Counted from the stretch's first letter, positions 1 to 12,200 are shown. The stretch: 64,000 bases of DNA from Trissonchulus latispiculum (GCA_030248195.1 JASAND010005695.1:1-64000), one strand, 5' to 3'. Numbers and translations: made by a program. Notes: generated by a model from the letters alone, not told the origin.

Positions 1-573
1 CATGGCTCGAAAGCTGATAACAGACACTTTTATCTATTATGTACTCCTGGTTATGTAAGGTTAATAATCAGTCCTCTTAACGATTATTAGTATTGTATCA
101 AAGGTCATTTGCCTGCGAATAGTTTATCGCTGTTTGCAGCACTAGCAGCCACGAATGGCCGTAATGTGATATTCCACTTTGAGGATCGAAATGCCAGCCA
201 TTTAAGAGTATTAGATTTCACTCTATTGCAGTCAGAAATTGGAAAAATATAAAAAAACATGTACCCAGTAATGTTTTGGTGGTATATATCATCTGTAGCA
301 AAGGAAACTCTCTCAAGGGGTATGCCTGGATAAAATTCTTGTGAAGCTTCTAATTTAGTATATTAAAACTAGTCTGAAACTTCACATGTTCTAAACCAAA
401 AATATTTTGCTTTTTGAAAGAAAGCTTCGAAAAAGGTAACGCCTTCTTATTCATTTATTAGCAGCATGATAAAGGTTTAATGAAGTTGTCGCTACACTTG
501 GGCTGGAGTCAAATGGTTTCGGTGGGGATGATTGATTGATTGATTGATTGATTACCTGTTTCTTTGATTTCAG
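1..573. other. Intergenic, with a short GATT tandem repeat
   Basis: I see no gene here. A GATT tandem repeat lies at about 528-553, just before the splice-acceptor-like sequence of the pseudo-exon at 574. Text near the left edge (GCTGATAACAGACA) recurs near 33460, suggesting a shared low-copy repeat. Confidence 0.4.
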
Positions 574-760
574 GATTCCGATCACTATGTCGCCATGCCG
601 ATCGAAAGCTGCTTGGAGCCCTTCTCCCGCATGCGACTCCATCTCAAACAGACGCTACCGGCATTATGATGACTCTACTCCAGCAAGACATTACCAGTTT
701 CATTCTTGTTCACTGATTTAAGGGACAGAAGTTGTTGGTTGTTCGATTGGTCTTGTGTCT
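574..760 (+). pseudogene. Degenerate copy of the terminal exon of the PLP enzyme gene
   Basis: This stretch aligns with the last exon of the aminotransferase-like gene (31666-31968). The shared features are an acceptor-like TTTGATTTCAG before it, a start reading D-S-D-H-Y-V-A-M-P-I (functional copy G-P-D-H-Y-G-A-M-P-I), and the later run for M-M-T-L-L-Q-Q-D-I-T. The copy has a small indel after the P-I codons that shifts the frame, and an in-frame TGA where the functional copy has GAA. Similarity fades after the L-L-V-V-R-L codons near 755. No other exons of the gene are visible upstream in the window, so it is either a truncated segmental duplicate or the 3' end of a paralogue that starts outside. 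Confidence 0.8.
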
Positions 761-2536
761 TGTGAAATAGTATAAACAGTCTATATTTGTTTGAAGGCTT
801 TGTTTGTTAAAGCCCCCGACAACTGAAGGAGGGATCCCAAGATAATCTTCCGTCAGTTATTGGCTCCAACATCAAATTGGCCAATGCTGCAGTTCCCAAA
901 CTGAATCCCTGGTCGAGGTCCAAGTCCAACAACCCGAAATTCTGCGAGGTAGCACCAGGAATTTCCGACACAAAGGACAGAAGTTTCCAGCGATTCCGAG
1001 GCCACGGGGAGCACCAGATTTGCAATGCGGATAAAATGGGGTCGGGTTGGACCAGGCCCTATAAATTCGTCCCGACTAATTATCGTCTGGTCCACGGGGC
1101 TCGACCCAAAACTTTGGGGTTAGCCGCTCTTTGCCATAGCTGAACGGGAGGTCGAATTTCACTGGCCCTTGTTGAAGCAAATTTGGGCACCCCTTGTGAG
1201 AGCGATTTTTCTTGGGGTACTTTTGAAAGCGATTTTTAAGGTTGCCATTTTTTAGCAAAAAATAGCAATTTTTAGCTAAAACGTTTTTCGGACGTTTTTT
1301 AGCAAGAAATATTAATTTTAAGTGAAAAATTCCGACAAAGCCGGAAAAGTTTTGGAGAGTTTAGTCGTAAAACCTATTTTTTGGGCAATTTTCTTACCCC
1401 TTGTGGCATATTTTTTACCCCTTGTGGGCGCAAATTTTCCGACCCCTTTGTGGACGACTTCGCCGAGGGCTGGCTTCGCTGGCCGAAAATTGGTAGAGAG
1501 AGCCTTTAAACACGCATTTCAGGAATGTCGTTACCTTTCAGGGTTTTGCGTTTTGTCTTTCTGTTCGGAAGAAGTAAGCATCCACAGTTGAAACTTTTGA
1601 CCAAAATCTGACTAAATTCACATTTTACTCGAAATCTTGAGCTTACTGGATCATTAATTTCAGGAAAAATAGCCCTCGGGGAGATGTTTCTTTTGGAGAA
1701 TGAACTGGTGGCTTTTCTGTATCTTTCGTACACTTTGAGAAATCCGTGTTTAAAAATTCTTTTCTTGTTATTACAATATGTTCAAGTCGAAGAATTTAAA
1801 TAAGACAGCTATTGTCTACCTAGTTGCAACAAGCACATTCTAAGCTTTAAAACAGTACAAAAAATTATCGTTAAACTCCAAAAATTTGGCAAATTACAGT
1901 TAAGACTCGTAAGATAAACAATAAAATTCTGTAAATTACATTACAGTGAGAACATGTAGACGATCTTGGCCAACCTCCAGAGACATCCTCACGAACTTTC
2001 CAACTGTGTGAAATCCGCTGATAAACAGACAAAACGTTCTAGTACGGGAAACGCAATAAAAATTCTAAAACGCACGACCGCAGCTATGAATGTTTTGAAA
2101 ACGACAAACGCTTGTATTATGGACAAATCGACGAATACTCAATAAAAGTAGCAATTATTTAATGCTTTGACGCTAAATTTAGTTGCGGGCCGCCGCGGGC
2201 TGACTATGTGCGGGCCAAAAATGTGAGCAAATTTAGATCCGCGTCCAAAACGGAAAATACGTACGTAGAAAAACTGACAAAACTGATTGAACGGCAAAAG
2301 AAAGGTTTACCGAGGGTTCAACCCCCACGGAAAAAAGTTAACAAATTGTCCAAAATAAAAATTTGAAAACTTTGGCGACCAGATTCAAACCGCAAGGCCA
2401 AATTTTGACACCCTGAGCCCTTGGCAGCATAAACAATGCTGCGGTTCCAGAGTGAAACTGACCTAACAGGGAAGTACCGTTACCCCCGCGAGAGCTACTC
2501 AAGCGAGTGGAAAGGAATAAAGGGGGAGGGAGGGGA
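761..2536. other. Unassigned flank upstream of the LTR element
   Basis: About 1.8 kb without a gene I can support. The part at 810-1240 is richer in GC than its surroundings and open in several frames, but shows no recognisable motif. A short-period run built on TTTTAGCAA lies at about 1240-1310. The last 30 bases before the LTR are almost all purines (GGAAAGGAATAAAGGGGGAG and so on), and end directly at the LTR. Confidence 0.4.
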
Positions 2537-3049
2537 TGTAAGGGCAAGAAATATTCATTCTTAGCCCAGAGGTAGAAACTGGCTAAAAATACGACTGTTT
2601 TCTGTTTTTGTTTTCTGTTTTCAAACTCTTGACTCTGTGTATGTCTTGATAACTCGTGAATTTGAGCTTTTTAACTCTTGTGAGCTTGACTTACTAATAA
2701 TTTTTGTGAGCTAACTAATTTGTAAACTAATTAATTTCTGTTTTGTGAACTAATTTTTGTAACTATTAATTCTGTATACTAACTAATTTTTGTACTAATC
2801 TAATTGTTGAATCCTAATCCTACATTTTTGTACAAATCTGACCGCATGGTTTTTGATGTCTTTTGTGTTTCGACTTATGTGGAAATTGCCTTAAATGTTG
2901 TCTTGATAATAGTGAAACTAGTGGTTTCTATTTGCTTGACTGATTCGGAAAATTGCTCTGTTTTCGTCCTAAGAAGTTCAAAATTAGAAAGTGGGGTTAA
3001 TCGTCTTAAGATAGAAATTTGGGGAGCCCCATGAGCCCAAAAGCAATCT

Positions 3050-3076
3050 CATACGTCATGCTTATCATGACGTATG
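3050..3076. promoter_or_regulatory. LTR palindrome with two CRE-like half sites
   Basis: CATACGTCATG, then CTTAT, then CATGACGTATG: 11-bp perfect arms that each hold TGACGT, the core of CREB/ATF-type bZIP sites. It is identical in the other LTR (19732-19758) although neighbouring sequence has diverged. It may be a dimeric transcription-factor site or an RNA hairpin near the transcript end; the sequence cannot tell which. Confidence 0.6.
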
Positions 3077-3478
3077 CCTTTTCTTTCGTACAGTTTCGCC
3101 TTGAAATCAAAAGACTTCAAAAAGACCGAAAACTGCAGAATTTCACGTGGACAAGGTACTGAGAGGGGAGAAGGTGACTGAACCCCCAATTTTAATCAGT
3201 TTGAGGTTGACTCGCTTGAAGTGCAGGTCGGTGCCCAGAGAGTGGCTCAGTTCTTTTCGTGTGGCTGTTACGCCTGTGTCGTCTGTGTTTTACGTGTGGC
3301 CTGTTGTTGGCCTGCTGTGTTCGAACTTGTCCGTTTCGCGAGTGAAATAGTCGTTTGTTTTGTCACGTCACCTCTCTCTCACCCAGTTCTCGTGTCTATT
3401 TGTGAACCTGTATTTGCCTTTTTGTATTTCTACATCCTGCACATTTTTGGATTTTCACTGGGATTAAGGTAAAACAGG

Positions 3479-3485
3479 TATAAAA
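3479..3485 (+). promoter_or_regulatory. Candidate TATA box in the 5' LTR
   Basis: TATAAAA in the sequence CAGGTATAAAATACTG. The corresponding part of the 3' LTR is unrelated sequence, so either the two LTRs use different promoters or this match is accidental. Confidence 0.35.
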
Positions 3486-3767
3486 TACTGATTAGTGAAA
3501 CCGGATTGACCAAAGCTGAGTTGTTGGTTTGATGTCTGAAGTTTATCTTAAGAGAATTAACCACTTGTAACGCTTATCTTTGCGAAAGTTGTAATTCGTA
3601 TATCATTAGTTTCGAATTGGACCTAGTGACCGTCTGCCTACATAATTCAGTAAATTGTAATCTAATTATTGCTGTGCACCTATTGACTTGACTTTTGTAG
3701 CTTCGGGACTTGATTTGAGAACAAGGTGGACCACAGTTCTAGTTACGGAAGCCTTGTTTAAGTAGGA

Positions 3768-3810
3768 TAATTAGTTGACCTCAAAGTTCCGTTGAGCGGT
3801 CAACTAATTA
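3768..3810. promoter_or_regulatory. Conserved LTR hairpin, 13-bp stem
   Basis: TAATTAGTTGACC, a 17-nt loop, then GGTCAACTAATTA. Arms and loop are identical at 20415-20457 in the other LTR. Its position in the 3' third of the LTR would fit a transcribed structure (packaging, dimerisation or polyadenylation control), but that role is inference. Confidence 0.55.
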
Positions 3811-4028
3811 TTAGGTAATTTTAGGATAGACTGACTTGACTTTTGAGCCATCTAACCAGTGCTCTGATTGTTATTCTGTCCAGGACAAGTTTGCCCGACC
3901 CCCAAACTTGTACAATTAGAAAGGGCTGAGAGATTAAAGTTTGAAGTTTGAGATCTAAGATTTGAAAGAGACCTCTCAGTACCTAAATTGACTAAAAGCA
4001 TTACCTAACCGAAATCCGTTTCTTTACA

Positions 4029-4497
4029 TGTGGAGCCTGCCTGAGAGGAAAATTATTAGGACGTGAGTTAACTTACTGATATTATTCAAAAACTACGCGC
4101 AATAAATTTGTCGTTTTGCTGAATATAAACAGTGGCTCCGTCAATTTTCCTTTAAAAGAACTCACGATTGATTAAGTTGGTTTTCGAATTGCACTTCGCC
4201 TTCTCCTCTAGTTTACAAGAATTGGTGAACCCTGTTAACTTTACATAATTATCAATTAATTAATTAATTTTCTTTACAGTACGTACCCTAAAGTGCTTGT
4301 TTTATTTCAGCGTATGACTGTGCGCGTGATTGCTAGTAGTACCTATGTAGCTATGATAGGTGTATGAGTGGACTTAAAATTTAGAATATTGTAGAAATTG
4401 TTTAGAATTTGAGCTTTTCGACTTGTACTCTAGCAGATTCTGTTTTAAACTAGCCTAACCAAAGTTTTGAAGTTCACGCTTGTTAAAGTTTAGCAAC
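4029..4497 (+). promoter_or_regulatory. 5' leader with splice donor and acceptors
   Basis: A strong splice donor, GGAC|GTGAGT, has its GT at 4063-4064, just after the candidate primer-binding site, as in retroviral leaders. Two acceptor-like sites follow: TTCTTTACAG ending at 4279 and TTTTATTTCAG ending at 4310. The frame of the large ORF also extends upstream to a TTG at 4480, but the first ATG is at 4498 in a good context (AGCAACATGT). Confidence 0.6.
4031..4048 (+). other. Candidate primer-binding site
   Basis: TGGAGCCTGCCTGAGAGG begins two bases after the LTR end. It starts with TGG, as expected for pairing with a tRNA 3' CCA. I could not match it to a particular tRNA: the T-stem register is imperfect, so the primer is unknown. 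Confidence 0.5.
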
Positions 4498-6290
4498 ATG
4501 TCTGACGCAGAGGAACCAGAAGTTCCTGAAAATGCAAATTCGGAATCGGAAAGTACTAAAAGTGAGAGCGCAGAAAACCAAGCGCTCAGTAAACTGACCG
4601 AAACTTTGACTGAATTCCATTCGGCGATACGAGCTCAGGGTGTGGCTGCAGCATACAGTTCAGTGCCTGTTTATCACGCCCACCCCTCAGAGTCTTTCGA
4701 TGAGCACGTTGAACACTACGAGCGGTTCTGCCAGGTTATGAGTTTTGATGAGGGGCAGACCATTCTAACCTTTTCGAGTTCCTTACGAGGGAGGGCCCTT
4801 GAATTGTTTCGTTCAGTACCAAAAGCCTGTCGGGGTACCTGGGCTGAGTTGGTAGCTGCCGCTAAAAAGGTGATGACCCCTCCGCACACCGCACTACACG
4901 CTTCATCACTTATGTTTCAAGTTAAACAGGAAAAGGGGGAAACAGTTACCGATTATTTGATGCGTTTAAATCGTTACGCTAGGTTGAGCTTCAAGGAAGC
5001 AGATGGGTTTAGTGACCAACAGCTAGAACTTCTAAAATTGCGATTGTTTTTGTTTGGTTTGCGTAATGATTTGAAGGTCCGGGTGCCGCCCGGGTGCAAA
5101 ACTTTGGAACGTGCAGTCGAAAAGGCCTTGCAGGCCGAGGGAGAATATCCAGGCGAGGCCTATCCCTCTTTTCTGGAACCAAATTTTATGAGCGAGAAAA
5201 ATGCTCCCGCTGCCATTGCAGAAGCCGAGAGAGCTATGAAAGATTTGAAAATTCGTTTCGAAAAACTGGAGGCCGAAACGGCTAAGAAATTAAACGGTGC
5301 TGGCCGAAGTGACCGTAGCAGAGAATTGCCACCCGGCACCACCTGTTTCAATTGCAATAAGCCGGGACATGTTCGTAGAGAATGCCGCCAGCCTGGCGGA
5401 GGAGCTTATAGGGGAGGAAACCAAAATTCCGATCGCAACTTTAACAGGAATTCCGGTGGAAACCGGGATTCACGAAATTCCGGGGGAAATGGAAATTACT
5501 CCCAACGAAACGGTACTGATAGGAATTTTTCGAATCGAAACAACAATGAAAATTGGCGTGATAACCGCGGAAACTATTCTGAGCGACGGGAAGGCGCGCG
5601 TCCGTCAAACTACCGGGCAAATCAAGATTCTTGGGGTGAACGTCGAGAACAGCGGCGGGATTGGGATCGGCGAGATCCCAGAGACCGGATGCCTCCGGAA
5701 ATGAAACGTGAGTACGGTCCAAAATTTGCTGTGACACGCTCAAAATTGCAACGAGGTGACCAAAATTGGGAGGGTACCCGTCGACATTCCCGGAGGTCTG
5801 GTAACTCGGACTCCAGCGGCAGCGACCGACATTCCGACCGGTCACACGAAGCCCGTCAGGATCGCTCAAGGCACAATTCGGAATCAGATTATTCAGATCA
5901 CTACTCTGTGCGGTCCGTGAGACATGCATCTCGGAACTGTATGATGCATGCTAAGCGCTGCCTCGTGTCGCCACACTTTGAACATAGAGTAATGATGTGT
6001 AAACAGCCAATGGTGTGTACCTGCCCGGGTACCATCTATAAAACCAGAAATGTTTCCCCTGAACGTTCATTGAGTTTGAGTTCTGTGACTTCTACGGAGG
6101 AAGAGCTTTTTATTCCTGTGTCTGCCCAACAGGCACGTCGGCAAGAAGAGGTCCGATTGAAACGTGAAATGGACTCCAACGTTCAGAAAACTTTCGTCTC
6201 TAACACAGCAATTCAATGCGAAATTAGAACTGACGAGCTAATAGAGCGTGTGAATGAGAGAGATGAATGCTCTCCTGAAAAGGAGATTAG
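4498..6290 (+). other. gag: Gag part of the polyprotein
   Basis: Residues 1-598. The first 60 residues are acidic. Residues 62-218 have the helical pattern of the retrotransposon Gag capsid family, with W-A-E-L and the run D-Y-L-M-R-L-N-R-Y-A. One zinc knuckle, C-x2-C-x4-H-x4-C, sits at 283-296 (5344-5385) and would bind RNA during packaging. An R/G/N-rich then R/S-rich tail follows, also suited to RNA binding. Around 480-510 there are six cysteines (C-M-M-H-A-K-R-C ... C-T-C) that do not form a second knuckle; their role is unknown. Confidence 0.9.
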
Positions 6291-9200
6291 GGAAACGTTA
6301 TCTATCTTGTTCTTGCCGTTCTTGTCTGTGTATGTGGGGTTGGGGGCTATTCGAAAATTGGGAGTGCCACTTTTTTGGATGATTATGACCTTTTTCGTCG
6401 CCTCCGCACACGCGCAGACCGCCTCTGATATGTCCTCCTCTCATTTTCTAGCTGACGAGATCGCTAAAATTGGAACCGTTGTTTTGCCCAGGTGGGGAGC
6501 CGTGCTAAGTCCTGCGGGAATCGGGGTCATCTCACAAAAAACTGAGTATTTGGCCCTGATAGTGCAGTTGGCCGTACCCCCCATTACTCCAAATTGGAAA
6601 CCGCCCGAGTGGGCAAATGAGGAGGATTGCATTGACTTGACCACGGGGAAATCGAAAGCCGACCAGTACTGCGTTAGGATGATCAACCAAAGTTGCCCGC
6701 AGCATAATTTTCTGGACAAGGAGATTGAACAGATTAAAACTGAATACAGAAAGCTCTATTCTGGGGTTTTGAATACTCATTTTTATTCAAAGTTGCTAGC
6801 CAGTTTGTGTAGATCCACCCCGGGGGTTTGTTCCTCCTACCCGATGACCAGCGAAGCTCCGAAACGGCAAAAGCGTTTTATCGAATTCCTACTAGCTGGT
6901 GCGTTGGGAATAGGTGGGATAGCTAACAGTCTCGCTAACACTTACCACATGGGCAAGTTGGATGGGAAAGTCCAGGCAGTTGAGCAAGGGTTCCATACTC
7001 TGCGTGAAGAACAGTTAAAAATCACCGACTCAGTCAAGAAAATTATTCATGCGAATGAGGAAATTTATGCTTTTCTGCATCACACGGTGCAAGATTTGAC
7101 AACACTGATTATTCGGGCCCGCTGTTCAAACTTCTCATACATGAGGCAAATTTACATGCAATTACTCGCTCACATTTTCACGTCATCCCTACGGGATGGA
7201 TTGAATTCTGTCATGCACGCTGGCTTGCGTTCTGAAGTAACACCGAGTTTAGTGAACTTGCAAACTTTGAAGGAGATAATACGCAATCACCCGACATTGA
7301 GAAATTCCCTGCTCAGTCAGGAACCGAGCCTCATCTATCAGTTCGGAAAGGTGTATCCAATTAAAATTGATTTTGAGACATTGCGATTCGGGTTTATGTT
7401 GGAAATTCCGGTGCCACTGTCGCAAGAGGTTCGACCCCTCTATGCAGTGCACAATGTAGGGTATAACTCTAGGGAACGTGGGGTCACAGCCCTCGCTCCC
7501 ATGCCTGATTACGCACAGCGACTGGATACCGGGGAAATTCGCGAGATAGATGTTTCAGAATGTAAAACGGCACCAGGACTCTGGTTCTGCCCTCCGAATG
7601 CTATCGTAACCAGCCTAAAGGCTAGGTGTTTGCAAATTCTGATTTCCTTCTCTGATGATACACTTAAAAAGGAATATGCCAGTTGCTCTGAATATGTACA
7701 GGTTAAAGTTCTAGATAACTCTACCGTATACCGCACTACGCCCGCTGGCGTACTAATTCGCACGAACTATACGGAGGTCATTGTAGCTAGATCACCCGCC
7801 TTGAACCACGTGGCTGAAGGGGAACGGGTTGCAGTTCCCAGCACTGGTACGCTCTGGTTTGAGCATGGACGGTATTTGCATTTGATCATTGGAAACACCA
7901 TTCTCACCAGCACTCTAGGTATAGCCCGAACTACTGTTACCACAGCCGAGCTTAAGGAGATGGTTGTCCCGGCCCCGCTGGGCCGGATCCCGTTACACTT
8001 TACTGAACTATCGACTGCCGAGTACGAAAATGAGCAAGCGCGAAATTTAATTCACAACCAAATGCGAAAGTACGTTCACCTACCTCTGATTCCGCTGCAG
8101 CTAAACCATGGCCTCACGGTTGTTATCATTATCATTCTGATAGGGTGTGTGATTGTATGGTGGGTCACGCCTTGCGGACGAAAGTGTAGGGATAGAATTC
8201 GCCGACGACCAAAGCGGGGTTCACCTCCTTCTAGGCCGAAGATTTCAGCCCCTGTCGATGTTCGTAGAGCGAGCGAAGCAGTCTTTAGCGACGATGAGGA
8301 ACCCACCGTAGAGTTAGGATCCGTCTCGCCAGAAATGGAGACAATACCTTTGCGATCCAAGGAACCGCCGGTTAACGAGCACTTAGATAGGATTCGTAAG
8401 GCCGCCGCTAACCGCTGCCAGATCTCACCTGCCTATAGACCTCTGATGAGGGACGCGTCAATAGCCTCCTCCATGTCTGATTATAGTGCTGAGTTGGACG
8501 CTAGTGCCCAGCTGTTGACTGATGACAGCCAGGACAGTAGGACCTCACCCTTGATAGACCTCCATCATGGAAATAGAAAGGGTTCAGACTGCCGGATTGT
8601 TCGATTCTCACGCCAGGATACCCGGGAAAACACCGATTCGGAGGAAGACCGGATTAAGGGCCGGGCCAGCGCAGAACAGTCCGATATGGCCACTAGTCCC
8701 ATTAAGAGAACTAGCAAAGGGCCCCAGGTGGACCTAGATCCCCGGGGAGGCAGCACTCCAGCCAGAGCTTCTTCACGTAACTTCCGCAGGCCAGTGAATG
8801 CTCATTCTGTCTTGATGGTCAGGACGGTACCCCTCTTTATCAGCCTTATGATCTTGGGACAACCGGTACAAGCCCTCTTTGACACCGGCGCTTTAGTTTC
8901 TGTTATGTCTGGGGGTTTGGCCGAGCGATTAGGATTACCTTTAGAGCCCCTAGAGCCCACTAGATACATTCGTACTGCCAATGGGAGTAGGTGTGAGATT
9001 AAGGGTAGCGTCGTAGTGCCCGTGTTCTTTAAAGGAGCCGAGCGACAGATTCCCAGCCGACGGTGGAGGTTTGTGGTAGTGGATCAGCTGACCGTTGACT
9101 GTGTGATGGGTTCGGACTACATGATCACTTACCCTGGTGAGATTTCCCTTGATCTAGGACAACACACCGTTACCTGGCCCTCCACTCGAGGTCATCGGGT

Positions 9201-12200
9201 TACCATACCATTCCAGGCCCCCACTACGAATCCTCGACTTGATTTGCATCTCATAGGTATAGCCAATCAGAGTAGGTCCGTTAGGAACAAGGAAGAAGCT
9301 GCCCTTACCGTTCCTCACCGACCGCTGCCCATGATCTTGGTAAATGTCAGCGAACAACCTGTTCAGGCCTTAGTGGACACCGGGGCAAACCTCAGCTTGA
9401 TGAGCGAAGGACTGGTACGATCTCTGAAGTTGCCCGTGAGGCCATTAGACAAGGCTCCGCGCGCAGAAGGGGTAAACGGACAAGCTCTTAAATTTAAGGG
9501 TGCCGTACGGGTACCTGTAGGGTTCTACGACACACCGGGAATTAGCATAATGCATACCTTCTTGGTCCCTAAGGGACTAGCAGAGGATTGTTTGATTGGC
9601 ACCGATTTTATTCTCGAACATGGCGGCGAATTCAGCCTAAATTTTCAAAAAGGGGAATTAAGCCTTAATAAGCCGAGTCACCCGCCCATGCAAGCTAAAC
9701 TTATCCAGCATGCGCCTTTGACTGAGACCGCGTTTCGAGTGTCTGCTATGCGAAAAGTTACCGTGCCCGCCTATGCAGAAGTCGCTGTCCCGGGGCTAGT
9801 CGAGAGCTTACAGCCACTTAATTATGAGGGACTTTTTGAGCCGGATGCGCAAAAATTTGAGAACACTCACTCTACTTTTCAGGTTCTGCCCGCAATGGTG
9901 AACTTAGAACAGCAGTATATACCTGTCATTATGAGAAACGAGACCGGAACCGATCTGGTCGTCCACGAGAATACCACACTCGGGAATGTTGTTCCCCAAC
10001 GGGAACTAAGGAGGGGCAAAGGCGCAACTCATTTCTCCAAAATTCGCAACGCTGAGGGTAAAGTTATCCAGTTGGGAAGTTACTTTCGAGGTAGGGGACC
10101 CACCACTACCGGAAACTGCTCACATCAAGTTAAGGCCTGCAGAAGCATAAAACCGTGTCTGCTCTCTGACCTACCCCCTCCTATGAGAAAGATCTCATTT
10201 GACGAGACCAAACTATCTGAACATGAACGTGGCCAATTTCTGGGCATGCTAAACGAAAATATGAACTGTTTCTCGCAACATCCGTTTGATATCGGCAAAT
10301 GCACCATCTTCCAAGCACACATCAACACGGGGGAAGCTAAGCCTATTTATGCAACCCCCTACCGGCTTCCAGTACACCTGAGACAGCCCCTGCTTGAAGA
10401 GTTAACTGAGATGTTGAAGTACGGGCTTATAAGACCCTCTACGAGCCCTTGGAGCTCGCCTATGATCTATGTACCTAAGCCTGGGGGCAAACTTCGATTG
10501 TGCGTAGATTTTCGAAAAATCAATAAAATTAGTGACCCCGACGTATACCCCATACCGCGAATTGATGATATCATGACCTCCCTGAAAGGCGCAAAGTTTT
10601 TCTCAACCATCGATCTTAGTAAGGGGTTCAACCAAATTGAATTAGACGAAGAATCTAAAGCAAAAGCCAGCTTTAACACTTTCCACGGTCAGTTCGAATA
10701 TAACGTTTTGCCCTTTGGGCTCAAGTGCGCGCCGGGTAATTTCCAACGATGCATGGAACGAATTTTGGGGGATTTGCAGTGGAAAAAATGTATCATCTAC
10801 ATTGATGACATTCTGATCTTTTCAAAAACATTCGACGAGCACCTTGAAATTATGCAGGAAGTTTTCGATCGCTTGCGAGCCGCTGACCTGAAAATGAACC
10901 CTGAGAAGTGTCACTTTCTTAAGGAATCTGTCACCTACTTGGGCCACATCATTTCGGAAAATGGGGTAGAACCGCTAAAGGAGCGTATACAGGCCATACA
11001 TGACCTAGCCGTGCCCAAACAGATTAAGGACGTAGAAAGTTTCCTTGGCATGTGCGCATATTACGCGAAATTTATCAAAGGGTTCGCTCACCTGGCCGCT
11101 CCGCTTTACTCGTTAAAAAAGAAGGGAGTTAGATTTGTTTGGAATAACACCCACCAGCAAGCTTTCGATCTACTGAAGAAAAGTTTGGTTGAAGCCCCGG
11201 TACTCGCCCATCCAGATCTAGCTAAGGGTTTTGTCCTACATACGGACGCCTCCGATCCCGGGTTAGGAGCCGTCTTGTCACAGGAACAAGACGACGGTAA
11301 GTATCACCCTGTGGCCTACGCTGCCCGCTCTTTGAAAAAGTACGAGCGAAATTACTCTACGCACGACAAGGAGTGTTTAGCTATGAAATTTGGGATCGAA
11401 CACTTTCGGCATTATCTTTACGGGGGACCGCCTTTCACTTTGTTTACCGACCATTCGGCTCTTCGGTGGCTTATGAAGCACCCCCCGCGAAATTCTCGAC
11501 TTGCCCGCTGGCAAATGACCTTTTCTGAGTACGATTTCGAAATTAAACACCGGAACAACCCGCAGCTGAGAAACGCAGATGGGTTATCCAGGAATCCCTT
11601 GTTTGCGGATGTTGCTAAAGGGTATCAAGGGGATGAAGGGGAAAACGACCGCAAGGGAGTTGCTCTCCATCAGGAGGAGAGTGAGGAATTTGTAGCACAC
11701 ATAAACTCCGTGGTTGCCAAGCGCGAACGAGGGCCCACCCGTGACACCATCACCCCGAAAATTTCTAAGAGTCGAGCACAGAAAAGTACCGCCGCGGTAA
11801 GAACCAAAGTTTCCAAAATTTCACAGGCTTCCGATTCCAGCGATTCAGAGCAAAGTGTACCCACCCCGCAGAAGCAACCGCGTCTACCGCCGAGAGGAGA
11901 TCCGACTAAGACGGATAGTGAACCAGAGGTTCTTTCAGGAGATTCGGTACCACTAGCTGGTCCAAGTCGTGAACTCGACACCGAATCCGAACGGGAGGAA
12001 AGAGTGAGACCCGAATTCGTCTCGGCTGAAACCGGTCGACCGCAGCGGAAAAGTATCACGTCTGCTCATTTTGGCGAAGTTTTCGAACGAGCTGTCCGTG
12101 ATAGCTCTAACGTTTCACTGAATCCAAAGTCCTGGAGCAGATTGCAAGATCTGCAGCAGGAGGATCTGTTACTGGGGGAAGTGATCAAGTATAAGCAGAC

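Larger units (their letters stand above)
2537..4028 (+). repeat. 5' LTR
   Basis: 1492 bp, from TGTAAGGGC to CTTTACA, matching 19222-20716. Strongly matching blocks (for example about 2537-2640, 2997-3180, 3715-3835 and 3890-4028) alternate with blocks that hardly align (about 2645-2780, 3220-3340, 3480-3690). A TATAAAA lies at 3479-3485, in a block that the 3' LTR lacks. Two inverted repeats, listed separately, are fully conserved between the LTRs. Confidence 0.93.

Noticed and set aside
877..1143. Open frames in 800-1260 on both strands
   Set aside because: Locally GC-rich and stop-poor, but no motif, splice sites or homologue recognised.
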